Positions 42,394 through 52,117 of a DNA stretch of 57,616 bases are shown here, piece after piece. The DNA is taken from positions 1 to 57,616 of IMG/VR virus record IMGVR_UViG_3300027801_000025; one strand, 5' to 3'. Source of the stretch: a virus. The notes beneath the pieces are model-generated. The model was not told where the DNA came from and did no database searches. It worked only from the letters and a program-made list of their open reading frames with translations. Position numbers and translations under genes: made by a program. How positions within the stretch are numbered: the first letter of the stretch is position 1; the number at the start of each line of letters is the position of its first letter.

Positions 42394-45300
42394 ATGAACG
42401 AACTAGAAAAAATCGTACAGCGCATGATCGAGGCTGGTGAGCCTGAAGAGAATATAGCAACTGTTATACAATCTTACAACTCGCCGGGAAAGACATCGGA
42501 TCCTGTACAAGTGGAGTCAAACACGGGATCAGAAGATACGGACTCCAATTCGGTAAATACTTTGTCGGAATCACAAGAGGAGAATAACGATTTTGAAGAT
42601 TTTCTTGGACAAGATTACGTAGATGCTAAAAACAAAGAGGCTAAAGGTAAAGGAGACATGGGTTTTCTTTATGGAGCTATTGACTGGGTATCTGATATAG
42701 GTAGATCAGGAAGCGCTGGTTGGGATTTGGGTGGAACACTAGATTCTTCGTTAAACCTACATAACAAAGGTATGTCTGGAATGAGTGAATCTGAAAAGGA
42801 AGAGCTAGTTAAAGACATGAATACATCTTTGAATATAGGTAGAACAGATGAGATGAAAGCTTTTGACGATGCATATGCTAAAAATGTAGAAAAACACGGT
42901 GGTATTAAAGCTTTTTTCATGGGTTGGTCAGAAAACAAAACCGTGATGACTCAGTACTCTATGCAATCTATGGCTATGATGGCCGCTTCTCTAGGGAACG
43001 GTGAATCAATAAAAACTGCCTTAAAAGGAGGTGCAGCTGGTTTTGGAGTTGGATTTGCAGCAAGTAAGTATGGTAAAATGATTCCTGGTAGAGTTGGAAA
43101 AGCTTTAAGCACTATAACAGCTTTACAAGGAGCTGGTGGTGGACTTATGGGTGGTATATCAAAAACTTTAGAAAAAGGTTTTACTACTATGGATCTTTTA
43201 AATGAAAAAGGAGCTGAAGTGTATGGTGATAAATGGACTTCAAGCTCAAGTGAAGGTAAATTATCAATGCTTGAAGAAATGACCTCTAACAAAGATCTTT
43301 ATGATGATATAAAAAGTAAAGCTGTAGCTAGAGGTAATACAATTGGTTTTGTAGACGCTGTAACAGGTATGGTTACGTTAGGAGTTGGTACAAGTATAGG
43401 TAGAGGAGCAGCTAAAAGCTCTTTATCAAGAGGTACAAAGTTACTACAAGCTGGTGGTATGGCTGCTACTGAAACAGCTGGTGGAATAGTTAGTGAAATA
43501 GGTGGTCAAATTGCTGCTGGACAAGATATAGATCCAAAAGAATATTTGTTAGAAGGTGTTGCTGATAAAACATTTACATTAGCTTCAACTGTTAAAAGAG
43601 GAATAAGAAACAATCCTAAGTATAAAATTAACGGTGAAGAGATGAATGGCAAAAGGTTTCAAGAGACCGTAATGTCTTTAGATGATGAAGCTTTTGTTGG
43701 TGGTGATTTTTCAGTAGAAAATAGCCCTGTTATGAATCAAATAATTCAAAACAGACAACAAGACATTAACATAGATATGGATATAAACAGCCAAGTTAAT
43801 GACGTGGCTGATAGAGCTAAAATAATAAAACTTGAAAGAGAAGTTAATTCACTATCTGGTAAGTCAACAGTTTCTTCTAAAAACAAAGCTTCTAGTTTAA
43901 AACAACAAATAAAAGAAATTGAGTTAAAATACGAAAACAATCAAGACGTAGCTACTCAAGATCAAAGAAAGCAAGCTATAGCTCAAGCAAGATCTAATAA
44001 GTTTGACAATGCTTACAATAAAAACTATAAAGCTGTAGAGTCTTTTGCAAAAAAGAAAGGTTTAAATGTTTTAGATTTTGAAAACGAAAATGACTATTTC
44101 AATGCTATTGCAAAAAACCAAGGTATAAGCTTCGAGCAAGCTAAAAAAGCTTCAAAATTATCTGACGGGGCTTTTGTTGGAAAAGGTGAAATATTTATAA
44201 ACAAAACTAGAGCAAGAGAGGTTGGAGCGGTAACAGTAGCTCAGCATGAAGTATTACACCCTATACTTAACTCTTTAATAGGTGGTATAGGTAGTCAAGG
44301 TAAAATAGTAAATGAGTTTAAAAAACAACTAAACTCTAAGCAAAGAAAAATAATAGAAAAAGCTCTAGGTGATCAACCAAGCGACACTGAATATTTAAAT
44401 GTTTTTACTGATAATTTTGATGCTGTAATGGCAGAGCAAAATATAACACAAAAAATTAGTGACTTTTTTAAAGATCAGTTCGTTAAGCTAGGCTTTGAAA
44501 ACATTAATTTTGAAACAGGTGACGGTATATATAACTTTCTTAAAGAATACAATACAAGTATTAAAAAAGGTAAGTTAAGTGAAAGAGCTGAAAAAGCTGT
44601 TGATAAAGCTGAAAGTAAAGCTAAAACAAAGATTAGCGATGTAGATGTTGCTGATAAAGTACAGTACTCACAAACGTCAGCTGAAGCTCAGAAGGTTAAC
44701 GACATATATGAAAACACACCTAATAAAACAGAAGCTGGTTTTGAAATAGCTATGTTATATAGAGGTATGGCTGAAAGTGTATTTAAGTCATTAAGAGACG
44801 GGAGTGGTTATGTTCAGGATCAAGTAGATGTTATCAATGATAACAAAGACGATATGATACCTATGATGCTTTACGATAAAATACCTAGTCAAGCTTCAGA
44901 TTCTAAAGCTAGAAATGTTTTAGGTTTAGTTCAAGATTTTGAAAAGGAAAAGCAGAAATACGGTAACGTTGCTGCGTATATAAATACATTCTTTAAAAAT
45001 AGATCAAAAGAAGTTTTTAAATACTTTGTGCCAGATGCAGTACTAGAAGGTTTAAATAAAGAAGATGGTACTTTAAAGACAGCTGTTAAGAAAAAGAAAA
45101 ACACTGTAGCTAAAGAAGAAACAGGTCCTGTTGCTAGAAAAGCTACTAGCTTTGATAAACTAAAGGATGGAAATAATAAAGATTTTTACAGTGAAACAAT
45201 TAAAAGAGATGTCATAAAAGATGTTGGTATGATACTGATTAGAAACATTGGTAGAAAGAAAATTAGCACTGATAATATAATAGAAAACATAGAGGAAAAC

Positions 45301-48300
45301 GTTGACAAGCATATATCTAGAACTATCAAAGATCAGATGGGTGATATAAGCAATAAAAAAGGTCAACTAGAAGTTAGCTCTAAATATAAAGAATTTATAA
45401 ATGATAGCTACCAAGTGGCTATTAAGTCTTTTCCTTTGAGTTCTATAAAGAAATCATACGGTAAGCTATTTAAGCTTGAGAAGCTAAGTAGAGAGAAAAC
45501 AGCAGTAGGTAAGGGTGTTTTTAAAATGACAGCACCTACAAGAGCTGAGTGGGGTGCGCATCACACTATAGGTCGTTATACAACGCTTAAAGCTAGACAG
45601 TTAGTTTTAGCTAAAGAAATGGCTGCTGATTTTAATAAAACAGAAGTTAGTAAATTATTAACAGACGGGAAATTTATTGAAAAGCTACTTGAGGTTGCTG
45701 ATCTTAGTAATGTTGAGTTACCCGCTATAGTTTTAGATCAAACTATTAAAGATATAAACGTAGGGTTAGATAGAAAGATAGATGAAAGTAGAAGTTTTGA
45801 CACCACTATTCAGTTCAGTCAAACAATGTACGACTCTAAACAAAGCGAAGCTGTTATAAAAGCTTTAAAAACTCCATACGCTAAACATGTATATAGAACT
45901 AACTACATAGAAAGAACCAACGAAAGATGGTTAGTAAAAGCTATATCTCAAGTGCTAAAAGCTTCTGATATAAAAGATGCTAGAAAAATAGCTGAAGAAT
46001 TAGGAAAACCTTGGATGGCGAAAAACACTGTAGCTAAAGAAAAACAAAAAGGTCTAGATTTTGCTATAGATAATTTACATACAAAAATAACTGGAGGTGA
46101 GGTAACTGTAAGAGCTTTAAACGCTAAGCACGGTATTAAAAGTATAGTAGATTTAAATAGTTTAGATGGTGTTAATAGTGCTAGAAAAGCCATAAATTAT
46201 ATATCTAAAAAATTAACCAAAAGTGAGTTTATAAGAGGTATATATCAGGGTGTTACAAATCCAGCTAGAGTAGCAGGTTTTGAAGTTAATGATAATGTTG
46301 GATTAGAAATTAAAAAATCTGAGGCAACAGCTATACCAGAGTTTAAAAGCAATGGTAAAAGAAATAAAGCGTATTACTCGGCATTTAAAAACACTAAAGA
46401 TATAAATAAAAACGTAAATATAGAATCTACGAAAGACAGCTTTAGAGACGGTAATATAACTAAAAAGGATTGGTATTATGGAAATCCATTCAACAAACTT
46501 GATGATAACGGTAAAAAAGCTTTTGTAAAAAAATTATATGATAGCAGTTTAGAAGATAGACGTATATTGTTAAAGCTTGCAGATGTGTTAAGAAAAGGTA
46601 TTGTAGATGGTGATTTAACATACCAACAAGTGCAGTGGGTTTTAGTAACTCAATTTGGTAACATGGTTGGTGTTGGTAAAGCAGCGGCTGGTCCTAAGTT
46701 TTTAATGTTAGATAAGAATGATAATGTATTAACATTTAAAAATTTTTCAGATAAGAAAAAAGATCCAGGTGTACTAGAGCACATGATACCAGCTGATTAC
46801 ATAAAAGGATTAGTTTATGATTATGTTATAACGGGTAATAAAGAAACTTTAGTTGCAGAATTAGAAAATTATGCTACGTTGGTTTTACCAGATGTGATTG
46901 ATAAAAAACTTAGAGAAGATGGTACTCAATCAGCTATGGGTATAGATCACAAAGTAGGATCTAAACCTACTGATAACAGATATTCAGGTACAGGATTAAG
47001 GTTATATGACGTTTCTACAGGTAAGATTATAGACACGGGATTACAATACTCTAAAACAGAATACAATAAATCGGCTAACATAATAAAAGCTGAAAATATA
47101 GTTAATGGTCCACCAAAAGGTATAAGTGTATTTGACTTTGATGACACACTTGCTCAAACTAATAGTAAGATATTAGTGACAATGCTTGGTGGTAAGAAAA
47201 TTAAGATAGATGCTACTGAGTTTGCGCTACAGTCTGCTGATTTAGAAGCTGCTGGTGCAAAGTTTGACTTTAGCGAATTTAATAAAGTTATTGAGGGTAA
47301 GAAAGGTCCTTTGGCTGATCTTGCATTAAAAAGACAAGGTAAGTTCGGAAGCAAAGATATATTTGTATTAACCGCTAGGCCACAACAAGCTGCGTATGCT
47401 ATACATGCATTTTTAAAAGGTATTGGTTTAGATATACCTATAGATAATATCACAGGCTTAGAAGATGGCAAAGCACAAGCTAAAGCTGATTGGATAGCGG
47501 AAAAAGCTGCTGATGGTTATAACGATTTCTACTTTGCAGATGATGCTTATAAAAACGTCAAAGCTGTACAAGATACATTAAACCATTTAAATTTAAATCC
47601 AAACGTAGAACTAGCTAAGATTCAATTTAGTAAAAGTAATTCAGATATATTTAATGATATACTAGAAGGAACTAAAGGTGTTAAGTCAGAAAAAAGATTT
47701 AATCCTGCAGCGGCTAAAGCTAAAGGTGCTACTAGAAAAAACAGTTGGTTTATACCACCTGGTGCAGAGGATTTTCAAGGCTTGATATATCAATTTTTAA
47801 CTAAAGGTAAAAGAGGAGAGTTACAAAAGAAGTTTTTTGAATTAAGATTGTTTAAACCTTTCGCTAAAGCTAACGCAGCTATGAATAGAGCTAAGCAAGC
47901 TTACGTTGACGGTTTTAAAGCTATAAATAAAAGATACCCTGGAGTAAATGAAAAGCTAAATCAAAAGCTTAGTAAAGGTGAATACTTTATGCAAGATGCT
48001 GTTAGAGTTTATATATGGAACAAAACAGGTCAAGTAGTTCCTGGTATGGATCAAAATGAAGTTCAATCTTTAGTTAACTTTGTTGAAAAGTACTCAGACA
48101 TAACGGCTTACGCTAATGACATAATCAATATGTCTAGAGATACAAACTACATAAAACCTAGTGAACATTGGTTAGATGGTAGCGTTGCTAGTGATATACA
48201 AGATCTAACGTCTAAAGAAAACAGAAAGAAGTTTCTTGGTGAATGGATAAAGAATAAGAATGAGATATTCTCTAAAGAAAATCTAAATAAAATAGAGGCT

Positions 48301-49680
48301 ATATATGGTGAAGACTATAGATCTGCTCTTGAAGATATTCTATGGAGAATGGAAAATGGAACAAATAGATCAATTGGCACCAACAAATTAGTTAATAACT
48401 TCATGAATTGGGTGAATAACTCTGTAGGAGCTATTATGTTTTTCAACATGAGATCCGCTGTTCTTCAGACCATATCTATGGTTAACTTTATAAACTGGTC
48501 AGACAACAACCCTGTTAAAGCAGCAGGCGCATTAGCTAACTTTGATCAATACATAGAGGATTTTAGCACTATATTTAATTCAGACATGTTAAAACAGAGA
48601 AGATCTGGATTACAAACAGATGTTAGTCACGCTGAATTAGCTAAATCAATAAGAGGTAGAGGTAATACACCAAGTGCTTTATTGAAAGAGTTATTAAGAT
48701 TAGGTTTCACACCAACGCAAATGGCAGATAGTTTTGCTATTGCTTCAGGTGGTGCTACTTTTTATAGAAACAGAATTAAAACATACGTTGGACAAGGTTT
48801 AACAAAACAACAAGCTGAAGCACAAGCTTTTGAAGATTTTGCTGAAATATCAGAACAATCACAGCAATCATCTAGACCAGATTTAATATCACAACAACAA
48901 GCTGGTCCATTAGGTAGATTGATATTAGCTTTCCAGAATACACCGATGCAGTATACTAGATTAATTAAAAAATCTATACTAGACCTATACAACGGTAGAG
49001 GAGATGCTAAGACACACATATCAAAAATAGCTTACTATGGTCTTGTACAAAATTTAGTTTTTACAGCTTTACAAAACGCTATATTTGCATTAGCATTTGA
49101 AGATGATGAAGAGGACAATAAAATACTAGATGCTAAAGGAGCTAGAATGGCTAACAGTATGGTTGATACTATACTTAGAGGTACCGGTGTTTATGGTGCT
49201 GCTGTATCTACTATAAAAAATGTATTGCTTAAATTCAAACAACAAGAAGATAAAGGTTGGAACGCGGATCATACTTATACAGTTATTGAGTTTGCTAATC
49301 TCTCTCCTCCGATAGGAAGTAAAGCTAGAAAGTTGTACTCAGGTATACAAACCTGGAAATTTAATAAAGAAGCTATTGCTGATTACGGACCAGGTATAGG
49401 TAATCCTATATATCAAGCCTTTGGTAATGTTGTAGCTGCAGGAACAAATATTCCGCTAGATAGATTGTTTAATAAGATCAATAACCTTAAAGCAACTCTA
49501 AATAGTCAAAATCAAGCATGGCAGAGATTTGCTAACTTCTTAGGTTGGAACACTTGGGATGTAGGATCTGTTGCTAACCCTAAGTTAGAGAAATTAAAAA
49601 ACAAGAAACGTAAGAAAAAAAGATCTTCAAGTAAAACTAAAGATGCTTACGAAGCTTACAAAAAACGTAAAAAAAATTAA
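42394..49680 (+). CDS. giant polyvalent internal virion protein with metallopeptidase and HAD motifs, 2428 aa
   Basis: In order: an N-terminal helix (IVQRMIEAGEPEENIATVIQ); Gly/Ala-rich hydrophobic stretches at about 190-270 and 305-375, suited to membrane insertion; a zinc peptidase motif HEVLH (His618, Glu619, His622); a HAD phosphatase with DFDDT (Asp1581, Asp1583, Thr1585), LTARP (1659-1663) and FADD (1714-1717); helical C-terminal regions, and a Lys/Arg-rich tail. A motif (I/V/L)Q(Y/F)S(Q/K)(T/S) recurs at 756, 1139, 1550 and 1743. Its place is that of T7 gp16-type ejection proteins, so it probably enters the host with the DNA. Exact enzymatic roles are unproven. Confidence 0.75.
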   Translation: MNELEKIVQRMIEAGEPEENIATVIQSYNSPGKTSDPVQVESNTGSEDTDSNSVNTLSESQEENNDFEDFLGQDYVDAKNKEAKGKGDMGFLYGAIDWVSDIGRSGSAGWDLGGTLDSSLNLHNKGMSGMSESEKEELVKDMNTSLNIGRTDEMKAFDDAYAKNVEKHGGIKAFFMGWSENKTVMTQYSMQSMAMMAASLGNGESIKTALKGGAAGFGVGFAASKYGKMIPGRVGKALSTITALQGAGGGLMGGISKTLEKGFTTMDLLNEKGAEVYGDKWTSSSSEGKLSMLEEMTSNKDLYDDIKSKAVARGNTIGFVDAVTGMVTLGVGTSIGRGAAKSSLSRGTKLLQAGGMAATETAGGIVSEIGGQIAAGQDIDPKEYLLEGVADKTFTLASTVKRGIRNNPKYKINGEEMNGKRFQETVMSLDDEAFVGGDFSVENSPVMNQIIQNRQQDINIDMDINSQVNDVADRAKIIKLEREVNSLSGKSTVSSKNKASSLKQQIKEIELKYENNQDVATQDQRKQAIAQARSNKFDNAYNKNYKAVESFAKKKGLNVLDFENENDYFNAIAKNQGISFEQAKKASKLSDGAFVGKGEIFINKTRAREVGAVTVAQHEVLHPILNSLIGGIGSQGKIVNEFKKQLNSKQRKIIEKALGDQPSDTEYLNVFTDNFDAVMAEQNITQKISDFFKDQFVKLGFENINFETGDGIYNFLKEYNTSIKKGKLSERAEKAVDKAESKAKTKISDVDVADKVQYSQTSAEAQKVNDIYENTPNKTEAGFEIAMLYRGMAESVFKSLRDGSGYVQDQVDVINDNKDDMIPMMLYDKIPSQASDSKARNVLGLVQDFEKEKQKYGNVAAYINTFFKNRSKEVFKYFVPDAVLEGLNKEDGTLKTAVKKKKNTVAKEETGPVARKATSFDKLKDGNNKDFYSETIKRDVIKDVGMILIRNIGRKKISTDNIIENIEENVDKHISRTIKDQMGDISNKKGQLEVSSKYKEFINDSYQVAIKSFPLSSIKKSYGKLFKLEKLSREKTAVGKGVFKMTAPTRAEWGAHHTIGRYTTLKARQLVLAKEMAADFNKTEVSKLLTDGKFIEKLLEVADLSNVELPAIVLDQTIKDINVGLDRKIDESRSFDTTIQFSQTMYDSKQSEAVIKALKTPYAKHVYRTNYIERTNERWLVKAISQVLKASDIKDARKIAEELGKPWMAKNTVAKEKQKGLDFAIDNLHTKITGGEVTVRALNAKHGIKSIVDLNSLDGVNSARKAINYISKKLTKSEFIRGIYQGVTNPARVAGFEVNDNVGLEIKKSEATAIPEFKSNGKRNKAYYSAFKNTKDINKNVNIESTKDSFRDGNITKKDWYYGNPFNKLDDNGKKAFVKKLYDSSLEDRRILLKLADVLRKGIVDGDLTYQQVQWVLVTQFGNMVGVGKAAAGPKFLMLDKNDNVLTFKNFSDKKKDPGVLEHMIPADYIKGLVYDYVITGNKETLVAELENYATLVLPDVIDKKLREDGTQSAMGIDHKVGSKPTDNRYSGTGLRLYDVSTGKIIDTGLQYSKTEYNKSANIIKAENIVNGPPKGISVFDFDDTLAQTNSKILVTMLGGKKIKIDATEFALQSADLEAAGAKFDFSEFNKVIEGKKGPLADLALKRQGKFGSKDIFVLTARPQQAAYAIHAFLKGIGLDIPIDNITGLEDGKAQAKADWIAEKAADGYNDFYFADDAYKNVKAVQDTLNHLNLNPNVELAKIQFSKSNSDIFNDILEGTKGVKSEKRFNPAAAKAKGATRKNSWFIPPGAEDFQGLIYQFLTKGKRGELQKKFFELRLFKPFAKANAAMNRAKQAYVDGFKAINKRYPGVNEKLNQKLSKGEYFMQDAVRVYIWNKTGQVVPGMDQNEVQSLVNFVEKYSDITAYANDIINMSRDTNYIKPSEHWLDGSVASDIQDLTSKENRKKFLGEWIKNKNEIFSKENLNKIEAIYGEDYRSALEDILWRMENGTNRSIGTNKLVNNFMNWVNNSVGAIMFFNMRSAVLQTISMVNFINWSDNNPVKAAGALANFDQYIEDFSTIFNSDMLKQRRSGLQTDVSHAELAKSIRGRGNTPSALLKELLRLGFTPTQMADSFAIASGGATFYRNRIKTYVGQGLTKQQAEAQAFEDFAEISEQSQQSSRPDLISQQQAGPLGRLILAFQNTPMQYTRLIKKSILDLYNGRGDAKTHISKIAYYGLVQNLVFTALQNAIFALAFEDDEEDNKILDAKGARMANSMVDTILRGTGVYGAAVSTIKNVLLKFKQQEDKGWNADHTYTVIEFANLSPPIGSKARKLYSGIQTWKFNKEAIADYGPGIGNPIYQAFGNVVAAGTNIPLDRLFNKINNLKATLNSQNQAWQRFANFLGWNTWDVGSVANPKLEKLKNKKRKKKRSSSKTKDAYEAYKKRKKN

Positions 49681-49681
49681 T

Positions 49682-50887
49682 ATGAAAAAACTACTATTTG
49701 TCTTGATGCTTTTAATAAGCACAAACTCTAATGCTCAGTTCTTTGAAAACCTATATAAAGATTTTCTAAAATACAGTACCATATATGGTGCTGGTGATAT
49801 TAGTAATTCTATTGAGGCAAAAGAAAATGTATACTTTGTAAGAACTGGAGAAAGTGGAAGTTTATATGACATACCTATAGTAGTAGATGATACTCCTGAT
49901 TATCCATTTGATTATAGATACGGGTTTGGTATTAGAAAACTAGCTAGGTTTGATTACGAAAGAAAACCTAAAAACTTTTATGATGGTACAGAGAATCAAT
50001 TAGCTTTCTCAGCACCAACATCTGCTTTTAAAGGTTTAGAATATCAATTTCATTATGAGAAAGAACGTTGGAGAGGCGATATGTTTAAAAATCATAGATT
50101 TTTTGTTAAGCATACTGGTATATACCATATAGTTAAAGTAGAGAGTAGAGAGGTTGGTAAAATAAACTTAGATTATCAATCGGCAGAGGTTAGAGCTAGA
50201 TTACCTATTGGTAAAAACTTTAGCATATCAGCTGGTGCAATATATAGAACACACGACAGACCATATGGATATAATCCAATAGAGATATGGTTAAATGAAA
50301 CAGAAATATATGTAAATCCAACAACGTTAGAAGAGTTTGAATACCCTAAAAACGCTTGGTATACATTAGGATATGAGTATGGTTATTCTGATCACTTCAC
50401 AACATACACGGATGCTACGACGGGAGAAGAAGTATCTGATTGGATATGGAAAGATGAAAACGGAGAAATAGTAGCTCACACTGATCTTGAGTTTAGAGAG
50501 GAAGTATTTACTGAGCTAATGAATAGATATAATCAAGAAAGATGGAATGGTTTAGAATCATTCGCGGAAATTGCGCCTATCGTCGGTTTTGATTATTATT
50601 ACTATAAAAATGATTTTTGGTTGCATGCTTATGGAAACTACATATTACCATATCACAAGTACATAAAAGGTGATAAAGATATTTCTTACTTAAATAGAAA
50701 TAACTGGGGTAAAGGTGGTTTAACAAGAAATGCTGAACCAGAGCAGTGGGAGGATTACTCAGCTGGTATAAATCTAGGTTGGAAAATAAATAAAAGACTA
50801 GGTGTATTCATCGAAGGAGAATACAGTAAAATGTGGGCTAGTGAATTATACAACACGTCAATAGGATTAAACTACACTTTAAAATAA
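49682..50887 (+). CDS. exported outer-membrane beta-barrel-like protein, 401 aa
   Basis: The frame is open upstream, but ATG at 49682 gives a clean signal peptide (MKKLLFVLMLLISTNSNA|Q), so it is chosen. The mature part shows alternating aromatic strands typical of outer-membrane barrels (KGLEYQFHYEKERW, FSISAGAIYRTHDR, WYTLGYEYGYSDHF, FWLHAYGNYILP) and ends with GLNYTLK, close to the C-terminal barrel signal. It would be made in the infected cell and inserted in the outer membrane. It might block superinfection or change transport. No specific family is recognised. Confidence 0.65.
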   Translation: MKKLLFVLMLLISTNSNAQFFENLYKDFLKYSTIYGAGDISNSIEAKENVYFVRTGESGSLYDIPIVVDDTPDYPFDYRYGFGIRKLARFDYERKPKNFYDGTENQLAFSAPTSAFKGLEYQFHYEKERWRGDMFKNHRFFVKHTGIYHIVKVESREVGKINLDYQSAEVRARLPIGKNFSISAGAIYRTHDRPYGYNPIEIWLNETEIYVNPTTLEEFEYPKNAWYTLGYEYGYSDHFTTYTDATTGEEVSDWIWKDENGEIVAHTDLEFREEVFTELMNRYNQERWNGLESFAEIAPIVGFDYYYYKNDFWLHAYGNYILPYHKYIKGDKDISYLNRNNWGKGGLTRNAEPEQWEDYSAGINLGWKINKRLGVFIEGEYSKMWASELYNTSIGLNYTLK

Positions 50888-50893
50888 AAAACA

Positions 50894-51178
50894 ATGGCGC
50901 AAGAAATTGGAGAACAAACTAAGGTAACACTTGACTTAAAAACACTAGGTATTATCATTGGAGGGGTTGTATCATTATCAAGTATGTATTTTATTTTACA
51001 ATCTGATATAGCATTGGCTATGGAACTTCCTAAGCCTTCTATAGAGAGAATAGAATATGATCTTAAAGATGAGCTCATTCGACAAACAATAATGGACACT
51101 CAAGAAGACGTAGACGATATACTGGATGCGCTGGAGAAGCTAGACGAAAGACTATACGAAATCTCTAAAAACAGGTAA
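50894..51178 (+). CDS. small membrane protein with cytoplasmic coiled coil, 94 aa
   Basis: One membrane segment at about 18-36 (LGIIIGGVVSLSSMYFILQ), then PKPSIERIEYDLKDELIRQT and a charged coiled coil (EDVDDILDALEKLDERLYEI). Its position before lysis-type genes would suit a holin or an inner-membrane spanin part. Membrane plus coiled coil fits an i-spanin, but the expected periplasmic topology cannot be confirmed. No family recognised. Confidence 0.6.
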   Translation: MAQEIGEQTKVTLDLKTLGIIIGGVVSLSSMYFILQSDIALAMELPKPSIERIEYDLKDELIRQTIMDTQEDVDDILDALEKLDERLYEISKNR

Positions 51179-51180
51179 CT

Positions 51181-51585
51181 ATGAAACTAATCAAATTTAT
51201 TTTAATATTTTTAAGTTTAAGCGTTTATGCACAGTCTGATGTTCCTGGTGTAAATTGGATTGATGACGCTAGTTTTGATGAAGCTATAAAAGGAAATGCT
51301 TTTGAAGAAAAAGATATTGTTGTTGTAGAATTTTGGGCTGAGTTCAATAAAGAAAACTGCTTTGCAGAGTGGGCTGATTTAGACGTGCCTTATTATAGGG
51401 TGGATATAGCTAAAGCTCCATTAGCAAAAAAGAAATATAGAGTTAGAATGGCTCCAACAATAATAATATTTAAGGAGGGTTTGAAAGAAGTAGTATTCAA
51501 AGCAAGTTTAGACTTGTTACTACCTACTGATCTAGCTGAAATAAAAGAAGCTATAGAAGAGGTTAAGAAAGCTGCCGCGTTTTGA
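51181..51585 (+). CDS. exported thioredoxin-fold protein lacking CxxC, 134 aa
   Basis: Signal peptide MKLIKFILIFLSLSVYA|Q, so it acts in the periplasm or at the outer membrane. The mature part follows the thioredoxin plan: VVVEFWAEF (strand and Trp), then NKENCFAEW where WCGPC would be, with only one Cys (Cys60), a strand YYRVDIA and a cis-Pro loop RMAPTIIIF. Without a CxxC it cannot be a normal disulfide reductase; it may bind a partner protein or act by the single Cys. The start follows the previous stop by two bases. Confidence 0.7.
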   Translation: MKLIKFILIFLSLSVYAQSDVPGVNWIDDASFDEAIKGNAFEEKDIVVVEFWAEFNKENCFAEWADLDVPYYRVDIAKAPLAKKKYRVRMAPTIIIFKEGLKEVVFKASLDLLLPTDLAEIKEAIEEVKKAAAF

Positions 51586-51893
51586 TGAGGCTTATAATAT
51601 TCATGCTAATGTCTAATGTGTGTTTTTCTCAAATAGCACATGACAAAAAACAGCATTATGCAGCTGGGGTATTAACAAGTAGTGTTACTTACGCTTATGT
51701 TTATACTAAAACAAATAACAAAAAGAAAGCAGCTATATACAGTATAGCTTCAGCTGTGGTAATTGGTACTTTAAAAGAAGTTTCTGATTCAAGACAACCT
51801 AACAACAGGTTTGATCCTAACGATCTGTTGGCAACCACGCTAGGTGGTATATCTGTTGGGGTAACTATTCAATTATTTAATAAAAAAAAATGA
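51585..51893 (+). CDS. exported small protein, YfiM/DUF2279-like, 102 aa
   Basis: ATG at 51585 overlaps the previous stop (TGATG); an in-frame TTG at 51582 is the only earlier start. The N-terminus (MRLIIFMLMSNVCFS|Q) looks like a signal peptide. The motif HDKKQHYAAGVL, then GTLKEVSDSRQPNNRFDPNDLLATTLGG, resembles the DK-H...KE-D...D--DLxAN-xG pattern of YfiM-type envelope proteins. These are small membrane or lipoprotein-like proteins of unclear role, often beside phage lysis genes. Confidence 0.65.
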   Translation: MRLIIFMLMSNVCFSQIAHDKKQHYAAGVLTSSVTYAYVYTKTNNKKKAAIYSIASAVVIGTLKEVSDSRQPNNRFDPNDLLATTLGGISVGVTIQLFNKKK

Positions 51894-52117
51894 AAAAACT
51901 ATTGAAAAAATTTTGGGACTGGGTTTTTAGTCAAACTACTATTGATGAAAAAGTAGTAGCTGCAGCTAAAGAAGTAAAACGTAGAGCTGACTTAGTTAAC
52001 CAAGAGGTTAAAGATGTTAAGAAAGCTATTAAAGAAGTAGGTAAACAAATTGGTGACGTAGCTGATGCTGCTGAAGGTAAGCCAAGAAAAGGTAGAAAAA
52101 AGAAAAGTGTTAAGTAA
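51890..52117 (+). CDS. small amphipathic coiled-coil protein, 75 aa
   Basis: Starts at an ATGA overlap. N-terminus MKKLLKKFWDWVFSQ is a short amphipathic, membrane-seeking helix, followed by a charged coiled coil (VVAAAKEVKRRADLVNQEV) and a very basic end (GKPRKGRKKKSVK). It could be part of the lysis machinery or bind nucleic acid. The 3' end contains the start of the endolysin gene. Confidence 0.6.
   Translation: MKKLLKKFWDWVFSQTTIDEKVVAAAKEVKRRADLVNQEVKDVKKAIKEVGKQIGDVADAAEGKPRKGRKKKSVK

Noticed and set aside
46771-46800. LEHMIP motif in the giant protein as a possible HNH nuclease
   Set aside because: Only one His-containing motif of the expected pattern is visible, without the following Asn and His, so the assignment is too weak.
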